Below are positions 38,905 through 50,559 of a stretch of DNA of 64,000 bases, piece by piece (position 1 is the first letter of the stretch; every line of letters begins with the position of its first letter). The notes below the pieces were generated by a model, which saw only the letters and a list, made by a program, of their open reading frames with translations, was not told the DNA's origin and ran no database searches. The position numbers were made by a program, and so were the translations under genes. Origin of the DNA: Capitulum mitella (Eukaryota; Arthropoda; Thecostraca; Pollicipedomorpha; Pollicipedidae). The stretch covers positions 3,514,615 through 3,578,614 of the forward strand of contig CP099839.1 of assembly GCA_030062745.1 (NCBI GenBank). The letters are read 5' to 3'.

Positions 38905-39520
38905 TGCAGACACGCGGTGATCTTCCCAGCTCAGGCGGGTCCCGTGTAGGGCACCGAATAAAAAAAAATCTGAATCACGCAGCAAGCATAAACGGACGCA
39001 ACGGAAAACAAGCGTTCGCGGATGTGAGAGATTGGATTTAAACTGTTCGCTCTCAACCGCATTTACGGACACCAATTTCAGTTTGTTAATGAATGTCACC
39101 CAGCGCTAAATGCTTTCGGATATGACGGCATCTAAAACGGGTCCATACTGTTAACAGGCCCGCGGAGGCCTCCTCCACAGCCCAGCACGGTCTCACGTAG
39201 GCCAGCAGTGATCTTTCTCACAGGTCCGCTAGGGCATCTTTGTTGCAGAGAGGACACGACGACTTGTAACACGCGCCTGTGCCGTTTACAGGCTAGCGGA
39301 TGTCCCTTTTAGGCGGACAGGGGCCCCTGAACTAGCAGCTGGGGACTGCTTTACAGGACGCCATGGACCTCTTTAAAGGCCAGCAGCTTCACAGACGTGC
39401 GGGGACTTTTATACGAGCCATGTAAAGAACCTTTAGGGTTCTTTACATGGTCGCCTCCACAGGTCCGCAGGGGCCTCTGTACAGGGCAGCAAAGGGTTCC
39501 TTCACAGGTCAACAGAGATT
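38905..39520 (-). repeat. Composite minisatellite element, copy IV (inverse)
   Basis: The flank 38905-39155 (AGATTGGATTTAAACTGTTC, GAATGTCACCCAGCGCTAAA) and the array 39156-39520 are the reverse of copy III. The array has a perfect 14 bp palindrome at 39418-39450 that copy III lacks. Confidence 0.82.
39418..39450. repeat. Perfect 14 bp palindrome with 5-base loop
   Basis: CCATGTAAAGAACC at 39418-39431 and its exact reverse complement at 39437-39450, loop TTTAG. It lies inside a GC-rich minisatellite array. Confidence 0.95.
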
Positions 39521-39626
39521 TCTAAGATTTCCAACCACATGCAAGAAATCTTATTCTGAACACTAAACGATACGTTCGAAACGTTAAGAATTTGAGATGA
39601 AATGCACGATTGCTTTTGTCAATGTG

Positions 39627-39629
<3 letters not shown>

Positions 39630-39691
<62 letters not shown>
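39630..39691. repeat. (TA)n microsatellite, insertion site of the DD41D element
   Basis: TA repeats run up to the left terminal repeat; TATATA also follows the right end at 41018-41023. Confidence 0.96.
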
Positions 39692-39694
<3 letters not shown>

Positions 39695-41017
39695 GTTGCC
39701 CATAGTCTCTTTACAGTTTTAAAAATTTATTAAAAAGGCAGTTGATAACCAGAGTTGTTTTGTTTTAATCAGTGTTTCTTAAAGTTTGTGATCACATTGA
39801 AATTTTGTGTTTCAGGTATTCTGTTGGTGGGAGGGATGCTGTTAAATGGAACCCTAAAAAATGGCTACTCCTCAAGAGAAGGCACAATGTGTATCATGGT
39901 TTATTGAGACAAAAACGGGTGTGCAGACTCAGCGAAACTACAAAACTGAGTATGGGAGAGATCCACCATCACGTCCTTCAATTCGTGCATGGCACAGGAA
40001 ATTTATGGACACAGGGACAGTGTTGGATAAAGAGAGGAGTGGGCGACCAAGAACATCTGAGGAAAACATCGATCGTGTAAGACAACCTTTTGCTCGTTCT
40101 CCCACAAAGTCCATCCGTACTGCTGCCAGACAGTTGGAACCACCGCGTTTAACAGTGCCCAAGGTCCTACAAAAGAACTTGCGATTGTACGCGTACAAAG
40201 TGCAACTGTTACAGGCACTCGAGCCAAATGACAAGCCAAAACGAAGAGAGTTTGCAGTTAACATGCGGGAACGAATTCCTGAGGATGAAACATTCCTCAG
40301 GCGAGTTTGTTTTAGTGATGAGGCAACCTTTCATGTTTCAGGGAAATTAAACAAACACATTGCGAAAATCTGGGGATCAGAACACCCCCACGTGACTACG
40401 GAGCTTCACCGGGATAGCTCAAAAGTGAATGTGTGGTGTGGAATCATGTGCAATCGAATAATTGGTCCATTTTTCTTCCATGAGGCATCAATTACTGCGA
40501 ATGTTTACCTTGACCTTTTGACCGAATATGTGGCACCACACCAGGATGACTTTCAACCAACCATCATTTTCCAGCAAGATGGTGCACCACCACATTGGGG
40601 ACTGCATGTTCGTCAGTTCCTCAATCGAAAATTTCCAGACCGATGCATTGGAAGGGATGGGCCAATTCCATGGCCACCACGTTCACCAGATATCACTCCC
40701 TTGGACTTCTTTCTATGTGGTTATGTGAAAGATATCGTGTACCGAACAGAGATCCGGGACATTACTGACTTCAAGCAAAGGATTTCTGATGCCATTGCCA
40801 CCACTGATGAGGCTATGTTACAGCGAACATGGCAAGAAATCGAGTACCGTCTTGATGTGCTTCGTGCAGCTAATGGTGCCCATACAGAGGTGTATTGAAT
40901 GAGGTAAAAAAACTTTGACAACCACTGATTACATTAGAACAAATCTAGTTAAGACATCTTATCAACTGTATTTGTGATAAATTTTCAGAATTGTAAAGAG
41001 ACTTTATGGGCACCCTG
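39692..41017 (+). mobile_element. Complete DD41D mariner-like transposon
   Basis: The element is 1326 bp and has terminal inverted repeats of about 27 bp: the left end starts CAGGTTGCCCATA and continues to TCTCTTTACAG; the right end, reversed, starts CAGGGTGCCCATAAAG and continues to TCTCTTTACAA. It is flanked by TA on both sides (39690-39691 and 41018-41019), the target duplication of the Tc1/mariner superfamily. It landed in a long (TA)n microsatellite, which continues up to the left border. A single uninterrupted transposase gene fills the interior. The intact frame and matching ends suggest recent arrival compared with the decayed elements around it. Confidence 0.92.
39861..40898 (+). CDS. 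DD41D mariner-family transposase, 345 aa, intact
   Basis: Cut-and-paste transposase that binds the terminal repeats and inserts at TA. Residues 1-110 have the two helix-turn-helix layout of mariner proteins, with the linker SGRPRTS at 60-66. The catalytic domain has D153 in CFSDEATFH, D240 in IFQQDGAPPH, and D282 in PDITPLDFFLCGY. Exactly 41 residues separate the second and third aspartates, which places it in the DD41D group (rosa/Visitor type) rather than classic DD34D mariners. The length matches the family (about 340-350 aa), the frame has a start and a stop, and no stop or frameshift interrupts it. All three acidic residues are present, so it could be active. The ATG at 39861 was chosen because the family begins close to the first helix; an upstream in-frame extension is not needed. 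Confidence 0.93.
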   Translation: MATPQEKAQCVSWFIETKTGVQTQRNYKTEYGRDPPSRPSIRAWHRKFMDTGTVLDKERSGRPRTSEENIDRVRQPFARSPTKSIRTAARQLEPPRLTVPKVLQKNLRLYAYKVQLLQALEPNDKPKRREFAVNMRERIPEDETFLRRVCFSDEATFHVSGKLNKHIAKIWGSEHPHVTTELHRDSSKVNVWCGIMCNRIIGPFFFHEASITANVYLDLLTEYVAPHQDDFQPTIIFQQDGAPPHWGLHVRQFLNRKFPDRCIGRDGPIPWPPRSPDITPLDFFLCGYVKDIVYRTEIRDITDFKQRISDAIATTDEAMLQRTWQEIEYRLDVLRAANGAHTEVY

Positions 41018-41041
41018 TATATATACGATTTCTTTTGCCAA

Positions 41042-41619
41042 CAGGGTGTTCAATTAAAAATGTTCAAATTTCGTTTCTCTTGAACTCAGAAACTGTTTAT
41101 CCAAGAGTCAAGTTTGTTACATTATTGGAAATAGAAAACGTGGCAGTTTTGGCCAGCATAACACACCAGGCGACAGGGACACCATGCTAAGTTGACAGGA
41201 CGTGTTCAAGGTGGGTGCCGTTCCGCTAAACGCCCGGCTCCACCCTCATCCTGATCCTCGCCGATGACCTTGTGACATGTCTCTCGAGTTCTCTGTCTTG
41301 TCTCGCAAGTGCTGGCTCTCTTAAGTTGCGAGAGGTCTTTGGGAGCATTCCAATACATTTGGCTTCTAAGGAAACCCCACAAATAAAAGTCCAGGGGGGC
41401 CAGGTCCAGTGAGTGAGCAGGTCAGAGATGCGCTGTCTTCCGACTGACGACACGGGCTCTGAAATGTCTCTCAAGCCTCTTTAGGGTCATGTTCGACGTG
41501 TGTGGGGTGGCGCCATCTTGTTAGAACAAGGCACGTTCCAGGTGAGAGGGCGTGGTCTTTCTCCAGCTGAGTCCAGAACTTGTCCAAACTTGTTTTTGAA
41601 CTTGTTTTTAAAACACCCA

Positions 41620-41620
<1 letters not shown>
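41042..41620 (-). mobile_element. Deleted DD41D mariner relic, inverse orientation
   Basis: This starts 25 bp beyond the intact transposon and is in the opposite orientation. Its ends are inverted: CAGGGTGTTCAATTAAAAAT at 41042 and, reversed from 41620, CTGGGTGTTTTAAAAACAAG. It is only 579 bp, so most of the 5' half of the transposase is gone. On the minus strand the catalytic region survives: QDGATPH near 41512, then after one stop codon LAPLDFYLWGF. Counting the stop as a residue, 41 positions again lie between the two aspartates, so it is a divergent DD41D relative. Downstream of that the frame reads through a lysine/arginine-rich C-terminus to about 41210. The right end abuts another (TA)n run at 41619-41660. 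Confidence 0.78.

Positions 41621-41660
<40 letters not shown>
41619..41660. repeat. (TA)n microsatellite
   Basis: About 42 bp of TA abutting the end of the deleted DD41D relic. Confidence 0.96.
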
Positions 41661-41661
<1 letters not shown>

Positions 41662-41854
41662 TGGCCACTTAGCACACGCAATGCCTGCTGCTGAAAGAGG
41701 AGGCCCCTTGAAGTACTAGGCCCACGGCCGCAGGCCTAGGGGGCCTTCGGCCGGGAGGCGACCCCCCCCTTTCAAGAAAACCTTGGTTGCGCCGCTGGTT
41801 TTTTCTCCTATTTGCGCTCTTTGCGAAAGATGTTCCTTAAAAAATGACGTCCAG

Positions 41855-42400
41855 CTTTCTGCTTTTCGCAGACGACGTCTAATTTTTCGTACAGTCACTA
41901 TTCTCACGACTTTCTGCTACTTCAAGCTGACCAGGTACCAAGCCCCCATCATTGGTGAACAAACTGGCAACTGAAACTCAACCTATCTAAAAAAAACTTC
42001 TTCACCTCTCTCAAACGAAATCCCGTCCTAAAGGAGTATATAATAGACTACACATCACTGAAACACGTGACTTGCATCAGGAAACCCTACGTCCTTTCTT
42101 GACTCAAAACTCACTTTTCGAGATTGTATCGATTTCGTGTCTGAGACGAACAGGTCCCTTGGTCTTCTCAGTCCAACTTTTTAAACCGGTTCTCGTTCTG
42201 CCGGAATGCGAAGTCGTACGCTGCTTTCGGCCTACTCCAGCAACGTCAGGTCCATACTTGCATATGGTTACGTCATCTGGGGAGGGGCTGCCGAAAAAAT
42301 AGGGCCAAAACAAACCTGGGCAGAGTAGAAAGCGGTCAGCACAAATATCTCTCATGGCCTGATCACCTCCTTAGACGGCGCCACTACTGGACCGGTGCGT
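41855..42400 (+). pseudogene. LINE reverse transcriptase C-terminal relic
   Basis: It starts with LLFADDV (motif C, FADD box) at about 41861-41881. Then, with frame changes, KLNLSKKNFFTSLKRNPVLK and DYTSLKHVTCI follow, the post-catalytic region (…LN..K...…). Near 42240 it reads VRSILAYGYVIWGGAAEKIG, the thumb motif of CR1/jockey-type LINEs (…L.YG…WGG…). Many stops and shifts are present. Confidence 0.6.
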
Positions 42401-44587
42401 CAAAGGTTTTCTCTTTCGAAATTCATCACAGTCAGGTTCATGCAACGCATCACATACGTGTCTAGCCGGATAGAAGCAAAAAAAGTCTGAAAAATGCGTT
42501 ATTCTTCGCCACCACGTCGCCGATCGAAACCATGTAAGGCGACTCCCGGTGACGGAGTCCCCATTGTATTTCTAATGGGCGATAAGCGATAACACCAAAA
42601 TGTGGCACTCCTCACGACTCGAGTCGCTTGGAACGGAATGTTTTGTTTGCAAACACTTTATTACCAACTCCTGATGTCCGTATGAACTTCAGATGCGTTC
42701 AGATGTAGGTAAAGTCCACTACGAATGTATCGATACCTCTCGTTCTGATCTCGAAAGAGTGGAACAGCTGTATCGAAGTCGCCAGTTGACCATACGGCAG
42801 AAACACCAAACTAGATATCACGTGTCTCACCGATCTGAGCAATGCGGAATCACGTCTCAGGCTATCATGGCCATCGTCATCTTATCTAGGCGAAGAAGTC
42901 GCGTTTGTTCTCCACCGTCGACAGGTCAGACCTCGGCCGAGCTCTCCGTGAATCAACCGGTGGGGAGCGTCGCGGCCCACCTCCTCGGCGGAAGCCTGTG
43001 TGACTTCAGCGACCCGCCGCGCCACAGCCTGAGAGTGGCGAGGGAACTCTGGGAACGCCATCGGCACATCACCTGCGGCTTGGATACCACGGTCGTTCTA
43101 AGCCCTCGTCAAAGGCGGCCCAGTCACTTTTTCTGCGGTCCAGTCCACGATTTCGGTGATGGGTTCAGCGCTGAAGTTTATTTTTTGTTTGGGGGGAGGG
43201 GTGGCACGAACCGTCTCGGTCGCGCACCCCATGCACAGCATGCGCAGCAAGCCACCATCTTATCCACAGCTAGCTCTCTCACTTCGACATCGTCACCGAT
43301 CAGCACTGAGATCAGCAAGTTTTCGTGGTGGACTCAGAAATCGTCTCTGGCACCTCTTGAGCTACACGTCTCTTTGAGGTAAATTTCTGGAGAGCTGTAT
43401 GAGAAAGAGAAACTTTCTGATCTCATCACTGGTGTTCGGGAATTTCCTAAATCTGAACTAGCCAGACACATATTGGTTAAAGATGAAAAACACGACACAA
43501 CGCAACGCCTTCGATGGTTGAGTTGTGTCGCAAAGTGCGGTCACCTAGGGTGACCCATCTGGCGATTGTGGAGAGCCCCAAGCTCGATAGTTAGCAGCGC
43601 CTGCTCAAACTCTCGCTGACCCTTCTGCATGGCGATACTAATTTTTTTTCAGATACCTTTGATCCCGACATATTGACTTTTCCACACCCGGCGGCACGTA
43701 TTCAGTGCACGGGTCTAGAAAGACGTCAGCGGCAGCTTGGTGACATCTTCACTGATCGCCTGTCCCAGCGGGCCCGTGTACGATGACGGACCACTGGTCG
43801 GCCCATCGGCTTCCAAAAATGCGTGCTTTGTTGTCAACTCGTTCATGTGTACTTCACATACTGCACGCTGCAACAATCAACCCAGAGCGGATTCGATCCG
43901 GCGGTCGACGCCTCGTTACGCCCCCGTATTTAGCAGGGTACCATCTGATCCGATAGTTACAGGTTCCGCTGTGATAACTGACATAATCGCTTCGGCGACG
44001 TCCTCAGATTGTGGACCCATTAGCGCAAAGCACCTCGTGCGTTTCCTTTGCTTTGCATTTTTTCGCCATCAGATCATACTGTTTCGCCTAAACAGAAGAA
44101 GAATGGGAGGTAGGCTCGACAACACCATGTTCCACTTTTTCAAGGATCAGAACGAGGGGTATCGATACATTTACAATAAATTGTACGCACATCTGAAGGC
44201 AGTGGAAGCTGATATTGACATGAGGAGTTGGAAATCATCCGTTTCCAAACAAAACATTTTGTTTCAAACGATGGCATCGAGAGGAATGCCGCGTGTTGGT
44301 GTTAATCGCCTGTACCCGTCACACATACAATGTACCTGACTTCAACGCTGGTAAACATGTTTCATGGTTTTGAAAGGCGACGTAGTAACGGAAGAAGACG
44401 TAATTTTTGCGCTTTTTGCATATATCCTAGCTAGAAATGTATCTGATCAGGTCGTACGACAATGACCGAAATGCATTTCGAAAGCAGTTTGCCGCGCCGG
44501 TCCAGGGGCCTCTCTAATTCAAAATCAAAGGAGGTGAAAGCGTGCAAAAGACGCTTTTAGCGGACAGATTTTGTCTCGTATCCTGGA
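42401..44587. other. No recognised gene
   Basis: Holds long but unrecognised plus-strand frames (229 codons at 42693-43382 and 200 codons at 43737-44339). No splice-phase or domain evidence supports them. Confidence 0.4.
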
Positions 44588-44822
44588 TGAGGTTTCATAC
44601 ATGGCGGTAGCTCGGAAAAATTCAGATCTCGGTGTTTGTATGTGTGTCTAAATTTCGTAGCCTTAAGCACCTGAACGCGCCAGCCAATCGCGGCACAGGT
44701 GACACCAGCGGGTACGCCGACTCGGCAGACAATTCGAGGTGTAGGTTTCGAAGCGATTCGTAGTGTGGCACGCGCCACGTAGCGCGAGCCAGACCTCTGC
44801 ATAATTCAAGTAATCACGGGTA
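44588..44822 (+). repeat. SINE-like dispersed repeat, copy 2
   Basis: The second copy: ATACATGGCGGTAGCTC, AACGCGCCAGCC, CGCCGACTCGGCAGACAA, GAAGCGATTCGTAGTGTG, GCGAGCCAGACC, AAGTAATCACG. A short inverted piece related to it (CACGCCACGAATCACTTCGA) occurs at about 45363-45382. Confidence 0.6.
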
Positions 44823-47019
44823 CAGTTCAAACAAGGTTGTTGTTGACTCAAGACTTGGTAACAACATGAGCCCCACTTAAGAGTGTCTGCTTTTGTCGTC
44901 AACACGCACGTGCGATCCACGTGGCGATCCACGTGTTTCGATTTGGACTTAGCGACCTCCGAGTGCCGTCAGCAGTGAACTAGGCACCTGCAATTTGGCA
45001 GGTAGATAGACCAGCACTAGGGCTACCTGCGAGCGTCCGCCTCTCTACACCCGTGTTTCTCATGGGCCAATTGGCGGGACGCATACCGTGCACTTTGGTG
45101 CGATGATTGTTTGGAAAGACGGACGGGCAGCTGGACGATCAATTTCGTTGGATTCATGTCGAAACGGGCTGCAGCTTACACGTAAAGGCCGAGGTGCCTG
45201 AGCGATTAACACCACTCCACGGTCGCAAAACTTCCACCGCTGGAATGCCGGAAATTAGCGGGCAGGAGCACGTGACACGTGGCAGTCGATATAAGCGGCT
45301 GTTTGCATGTCAATGGCTTCAGCCCGGTGTGTGCGGGATATACGTGCCAAGGTGTCGTGTCACACGCCACGAATCACTTCGAAGCCAAGCTGTGATTGGC
45401 TGCAATCGGCCCACCAGTGGTCGATGTGACCAGTGTCAGACACAAGCTTTTGCCCTCAGTGTAAAGCATGCAGTTGGTTGTGGGAAATTTCGATTTTGAA
45501 CCCAAATCATTGCTGAAGTGCAATTATCTGCATCTAGCATGGCTGCATTCAAAACCGAGATATGGAACAGTTTCTTGAAACCGTCCGACGTTACTTGCTT
45601 CCATGTGCATTTAACGTTTTGTCCTCAGTAACCGTCGTCTAAACCATGCTCCGTTCCAGAAGATCACCGCTACCGGTCGTCTATGACGTGTGGATGATCA
45701 ATGGATGTCCGAAAACGGCAGAATTTCACTGGACGTAAAAAACGATGGGTATTTCAAAGTGACTGCGCCCTAACCAAACCAAACCAAACAAAGCAATGCC
45801 ATATACTTCTACTTGGCGGGTCTCGTAAACATCACTGTTTCAAAGTTGGGAGCATTAGACATAGCAGAACTCTGGTAATTACCATCGCGGCTAAAGTTTC
45901 CACGACTTTGCTGTCAACTTCCTTGAAAAATGTAAACAACATTACTCTAATTGTCATTTAGCATAACATTAGCAAATGTTTTTTTGCATCTGCGAAGAAA
46001 AGCTGGGCCGTTACGTACATCTTTGTCTTGCCCTGGATATGATAACAATGAATTCCTCCTTACATGGGCACCATGTTCGTTTCGATGTACACCATCCCCC
46101 ATCCTGACCACACACGCAAATAATACATAACTGTGTTTAACCGCATATATTCCCATCATGACTAAAAGTAACGCTACACATTGCCTTACATTTATTTCAA
46201 GATCGCCATGCTTCGATGGTAGCTAGTCCTCGTGTACCATGGATGTAGCATATTAACTAAAAGTGAGTACCTAGAGCACAAAAAATTGAGTATCGCTATT
46301 TGAAAATTTGCAAAAAGACGGGCATACATGACATAACCAAGCGATGATAAACCCAACGACACCCGATGGCTGCACATCTGAAATTTTTCGAGCATTTTAT
46401 CTGCCTTGGCCCAATTACCTCATATCTTCTTAGTACCCTGTGTTGAACTATAAATAGAATACTTATGTGTCTAAGATAAAAGAATATAACTAGAATGCTC
46501 TGGAATCCTACCGCATCGTGAATGCTTTTTCAAGATAACCTTACTTTTATCTTCTAAAGGACGTCCGAGCCATCTTCGCACTGATGAGGGGTTCCAAGAA
46601 AAATAAATCTCTCACCTTGGTCCACTGGTCAGAAATGCACGAACTTTGGTTCCATTGACTGTTACTTGTAACTGATCTGCCTGCAGATTTCAAGACGATG
46701 ATTGTTGTTGGTCGACTTTATAAAAAACTATCATTCAAGTACCAAGAAACACACTCGTCAAGAAAGAAATCATAAAGCCTTTCATTAAAAATCGCAGCGA
46801 AATGTAATCGTTTTTTTTTTTACCGCACACTGGTCTTGTGTGAGGTTTTCCAACATACCACAACATACAATGCATAGTGTCATGTCACATAAAATAATGG
46901 ATGCCCGTGGAGCCAAGGAGCCCTGTTGCGGCGTGCCATTGATGGCTGAGCTAAGGGGTCCCCTGCTGCGACTGGAGGCTGATATCCCACTGCGTGGATT
47001 CGGCGGAGCCAAGAGGGGT
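44823..47019. other. No recognised gene
   Basis: A short inverted piece of the SINE-like repeat at about 45363 is all that is recognised. Confidence 0.45.
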
Positions 47020-47160
47020 AATCCTTTAGAAGCGTGCGCCATAAACCAAGCACACTGGATGACACATATACGGCGCGCGTGGCAAAAGGAGACGTCAGCT
47101 GTTGCGAGAAACAACAACATTATGCACTGGAGCTCCAGGTCGTGGATCACCTACTATTCG
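47020..47160 (-). repeat. Inverted repeat arm left of the telomeric block
   Basis: 141 bp, the near-exact reverse complement of 47255-47395. It ends in CACCTACTATTCG next to the CCTAA repeats. Both arms can be read as LELQCIMLLFLATADVSFCH, but I find no reason to take this as protein. Confidence 0.9.
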
Positions 47161-47237
47161 CTAACCTAACCTAACCTTACCTTACCTTACCTAACCTTAC
47201 CTAACGTAACCTAACCTAACCTAACCTAACCTAACCT
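47161..47237. repeat. Interstitial telomeric repeat (CCTAA)n
   Basis: About fifteen units of CTAAC/CTTAC, mostly CCTAA, the complement of the arthropod telomere repeat TTAGG. Variants (CCTTA, CGTAA) are interspersed. It lies at the centre of a palindrome. Confidence 0.92.
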
Positions 47238-47254
47238 ACTGTGTAAAACAAGAG

Positions 47255-47395
47255 CGAATAGTAGGTGATCTACGACCTGGAGCTCCAGTGCATAATGTTG
47301 TTGTTTCTCGCAACAGCTGACGTCTCCTTTTGCCACGCGCGCCGTATATGTGTCATCCAGTGTGCTTGGTTTATGGCGTGCGCTTCTAAAGGATT
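47255..47395 (+). repeat. Inverted repeat arm right of the telomeric block
   Basis: Begins CGAATAGTAGGTGATC, the reverse of the left arm end, and continues to CTTCTAAAGGATT. A short spacer (CTGTGTAAAACAAGAG) separates it from the CCTAA block. Confidence 0.9.
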
Positions 47396-48038
47396 GCCGC
47401 CAAGAGGTCCCACTGCAGCGCCCTTGGGCAAGGTGCGTCGTTATCGTCCCCATTTGGTAGTCTCAGTGCTTCTCGTCTTCTGCTGCCACCTTCAAACGGG
47501 CCCCTGTTGCGGCGACGATAGTCATATCCACACAAATTACATCCACACCTCAACCGACATTCGCCATGTGTTATATGTTGTGAGATGTACTGTGCCTGCT
47601 ATTGCATCTTAGTCAGGTACCAAGAAACGAACTCATTTCCATGAAAGAGGTTGAAAAGAAATTCATGAAAAAGTATAACGGAATTTAATTCCGAACTGAA
47701 ATAAAACAATATTGTTCGTCTCCTGCTACAGCTGAAGCCTGTTATGCATCAACTAATATTTAATGAGTTAATCAAAAACCAACACTAGCAATTTATTTCG
47801 GCTATCACACTAATTTCGTGTTTAACTTCTTGAGCTGTCCTTTCGTCTTTCGTTTTTTTAAGTCTTTTCGATTTTAATAGCCACGTTATGCCGTCAGGAT
47901 ACATGATTCAAGAACCTGATGGCCGGTGCTGGATAAACTAACTGTCCTTGCTGAATTTTCGTTTTTAACAACATTGGTTAAACAATGGTGGTAAGTTACC
48001 CTCCCCCCAAGAAAAGTAGTGGGGAATGATGTAACCCA

Positions 48039-48146
48039 GCGTGACTGGGTTCAAGCCAGGACATTCATCCACCTTGAATAAATGTTCGTGATTCAACGTG
48101 ATTGCGTTGAAGTCAAGACATTCATCCAACTTGAATGAATGTTCAG
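48039..48146 (+). repeat. Tandem duplication, about 59 bp
   Basis: GCGTGACTGGGTTCAAGCCA and GACATTCATCCACCTTGAAT at 48039-48087 recur as ACGTGATTGCGTTGAAGTCA and GACATTCATCCAACTTGAAT at 48098-48146. Confidence 0.85.
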
Positions 48147-48404
48147 GTTTGGTACTGACGTAACTGGATCACATGGGCATGGAAGGGCGCTCCTACCTAC
48201 CCGTTAAAGGATAGGGCAGCAAAAAAGTCATTGAGGCTGACGCAGAATTTTAGTTACTTGGGTTAGTTACTCTTCGGCCATCCGATGCCCGGGCACGATA
48301 TCCGGCTGTGTGGACGGGCGCAGCGGCGTCCGGCCACCATTTCCAGACGCCGTGAGCAACATGTAATATGTCGAAATCAAGGAGGCGATAGCTTCCTTGA
48401 TTGC

Positions 48405-48560
48405 TACGTACCACACTTGCATCAAAATGCGAATAACATCTGCAACGGCATCCGGTTTATTACGGAGCTCGAAACAAAAAACGGACAACTGCCATTCCTG
48501 GACGGTCTGGTACATTCAGCTGGCAACAAGCTGACATCAAAGGTATGCAAGAAGCCAAAA
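48405..48560 (+). pseudogene. PLE reverse transcriptase fragment
   Basis: The frame reads HLHQNANNICNGIRFITELE, TKNGQLPFLDGLVHSAGNKL and TSKVCKKPK. This is the segment after RT motif C in Penelope-like elements (…F T.E.E..G.LPFLD.LV....…KP). Its orientation agrees with 50560-50893, which carries the following domain, but about 2 kb of unrelated DNA separates them. Confidence 0.72.
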
Positions 48561-50416
48561 GTATCGAATACATTCTTGTCGGTCGCCCAACCGCACCCTG
48601 ACGTGGGCGACCAGAACCCAAAAGGGGGGGGGTGGCGTTTCAACGGCCGAACTTCCTCTGTCTCGCGAACAAAATGTCGGAGAGAAACGGAGCTTGTATC
48701 ATCGACAGCTCGCCATGAGTATGCTCCTGTTTTTTTTCATTTTTTTGGAAAATGGTGAACAATAATGGAACTTTCAGGCCAAAATGTGTAAAAATAAGAC
48801 TTTCTCAGAAAAGCTCAACTCCGCCCCTAACAAGGCCAGAGAAATTCTGAGCATGGCAATGGAAAGCTTCCAGAATGAACATTACGGTGACATAACGTAT
48901 AACGTACATATAATCGCATATCATATTAGACGACCTGATATAACGCCGTTTTTCATTCCGCTATATTTGTGGGGATTTTGAACGTCGCTGGTGAGCTGTT
49001 GTCCAGGCAGGCTTTCAAAATGATAGATATGATTTGTACCAGCATTTTTTTAATGCCGACAGACTAGAATATCAATGTTCCGACATAACCTAGATAGATG
49101 ATAGATAGCTGGACGATATTTACTGACTGGAAAGATATATTGCCCATACAAGCTAACAACTGGTACAAAAGTGAAACAATTAAATTGAAGCACCTTTCGG
49201 TGATATTAGTTGTAGGTTACTGAATAACTACACAAAACGCCACCGCACCCGACAGGCCCGCGTACCCGTAACAGCCGAAACCTCGTCACCACACCCCGTC
49301 CACCGCCCCCGCTCCGTCGCTTTATCTCGCAGACTCCAGGAGGTACTTTTGAAACGTTCCGGCTACCATCCGGCCCTCGCCGTCGGACAGTCCGGTGCTG
49401 ATCTAACCTTGTGACTCGGCCCAACATTCAGCCGTTTTCTTAGCTTTATTTCGTGTTCTGCCGAGGATCAATAGCAATGCAAACAAAAGAACCAAGAGTA
49501 CCTTTGGACTGAAACTCCTTGGGTTCCACAACCGTGATAAATAGGGTGTTACATATGGTTAATCATATGACCTGACCTGACGAAGAACCACGACCTAACT
49601 TAAAACACGCTTGGGTTTCGTCTTTGTATCCCTAGATCTGCTATCGAATCTTGAAACAAAGCATCCACGGTGACCTCGCATGACCGCAGGTGACCAAATG
49701 CCATTTTACACCTTGAAAGCGTCGTGGTGCAATTCTGGGCCGCAATGTCGTATTAAGTCCCTGCTTTTGCCTCAGGGATCATGAAAGCGGGATTTAGACT
49801 CCTTTCTGCTAGCTCATCCTAGCTGTGACCTGAACTGGCCTCATGACCCTTCATGCGGATGAACACTTTTTGTCGTGTTAAATGACTTTCTGGGTGCAGG
49901 AATACATTTCAGGTGCCAACAATCCGAAGAAACGGTTCAAAACCGGTAGAAGTAGGGAAATAGGGCGATAACTGAGCTGGCCTTATGTCACTGGCCTTGA
50001 CATCGACAAAAAAGACTGAGATAGCCCAATTCTTAGAAATGTTCTCGACCACTACTCCCTGAAAGTTTCAGATTGATTGGTCGCACTGCGTGATTCGTAG
50101 AAGACTTTAACAAAATCAGAGGCTGACCTCTCTAAGTGACCTAGGTCAGGGACCCGACACGACCAGAAATTGAAAATTACACATGACATGAGGAAAGGAA
50201 GTGAAAAGGATACTGAAAATTTCTGCGCGCTGCGCGTTGTTATTTCCTGTCATCAAAAGTCCTGGGGGGTTGAAACGCGCGCCCCTTCCGTTGGGCGAGC
50301 GTTAAAATATGAATCAAACTACCAAAAAGCACGAAAACCTGTCTCACACAATGCCTTACGAACCGGGCTTATAACATAACATAACATAATACAACATTTT
50401 CCGGGACTACAAAGAT
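48561..50416. other. Unclassified DNA separating two PLE fragments
   Basis: Many AGGTCA/TGACC motifs (49560-50160), resembling the interior text of the TTAA elements but without an alignable copy. No gene. Confidence 0.4.
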
Positions 50417-50470
50417 GTGAAAGAAGAACTAACGAACATAAAAACATCTTATTTTCAAACTATTACCCAG

Positions 50471-50507
50471 AACAGATCATCCAAAGGGCAGCTTTGGATG
50501 ATCTGTT
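50471..50507. repeat. Perfect 16 bp palindrome with 5-base loop
   Basis: AACAGATCATCCAAAG at 50471-50486 and its exact reverse complement at 50492-50507, loop GGCAG. It lies just upstream of a PLE fragment. Confidence 0.95.
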
Positions 50508-50559
50508 CAAGGACAGCTTCACCAGTCCCAGATACTAGCGACACAACAAAAACATCGGA

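Noticed and set aside
43737-44339. 200-codon plus-strand frame
   Set aside because: No recognisable family on either strand, and composition changes midway.
46785-47612. Two matching frames (LELQCIMLLFLATADVSFCH) as a duplicated gene
   Set aside because: They are the two arms of one palindrome; similarity stops with the arms and no start or domain supports coding.
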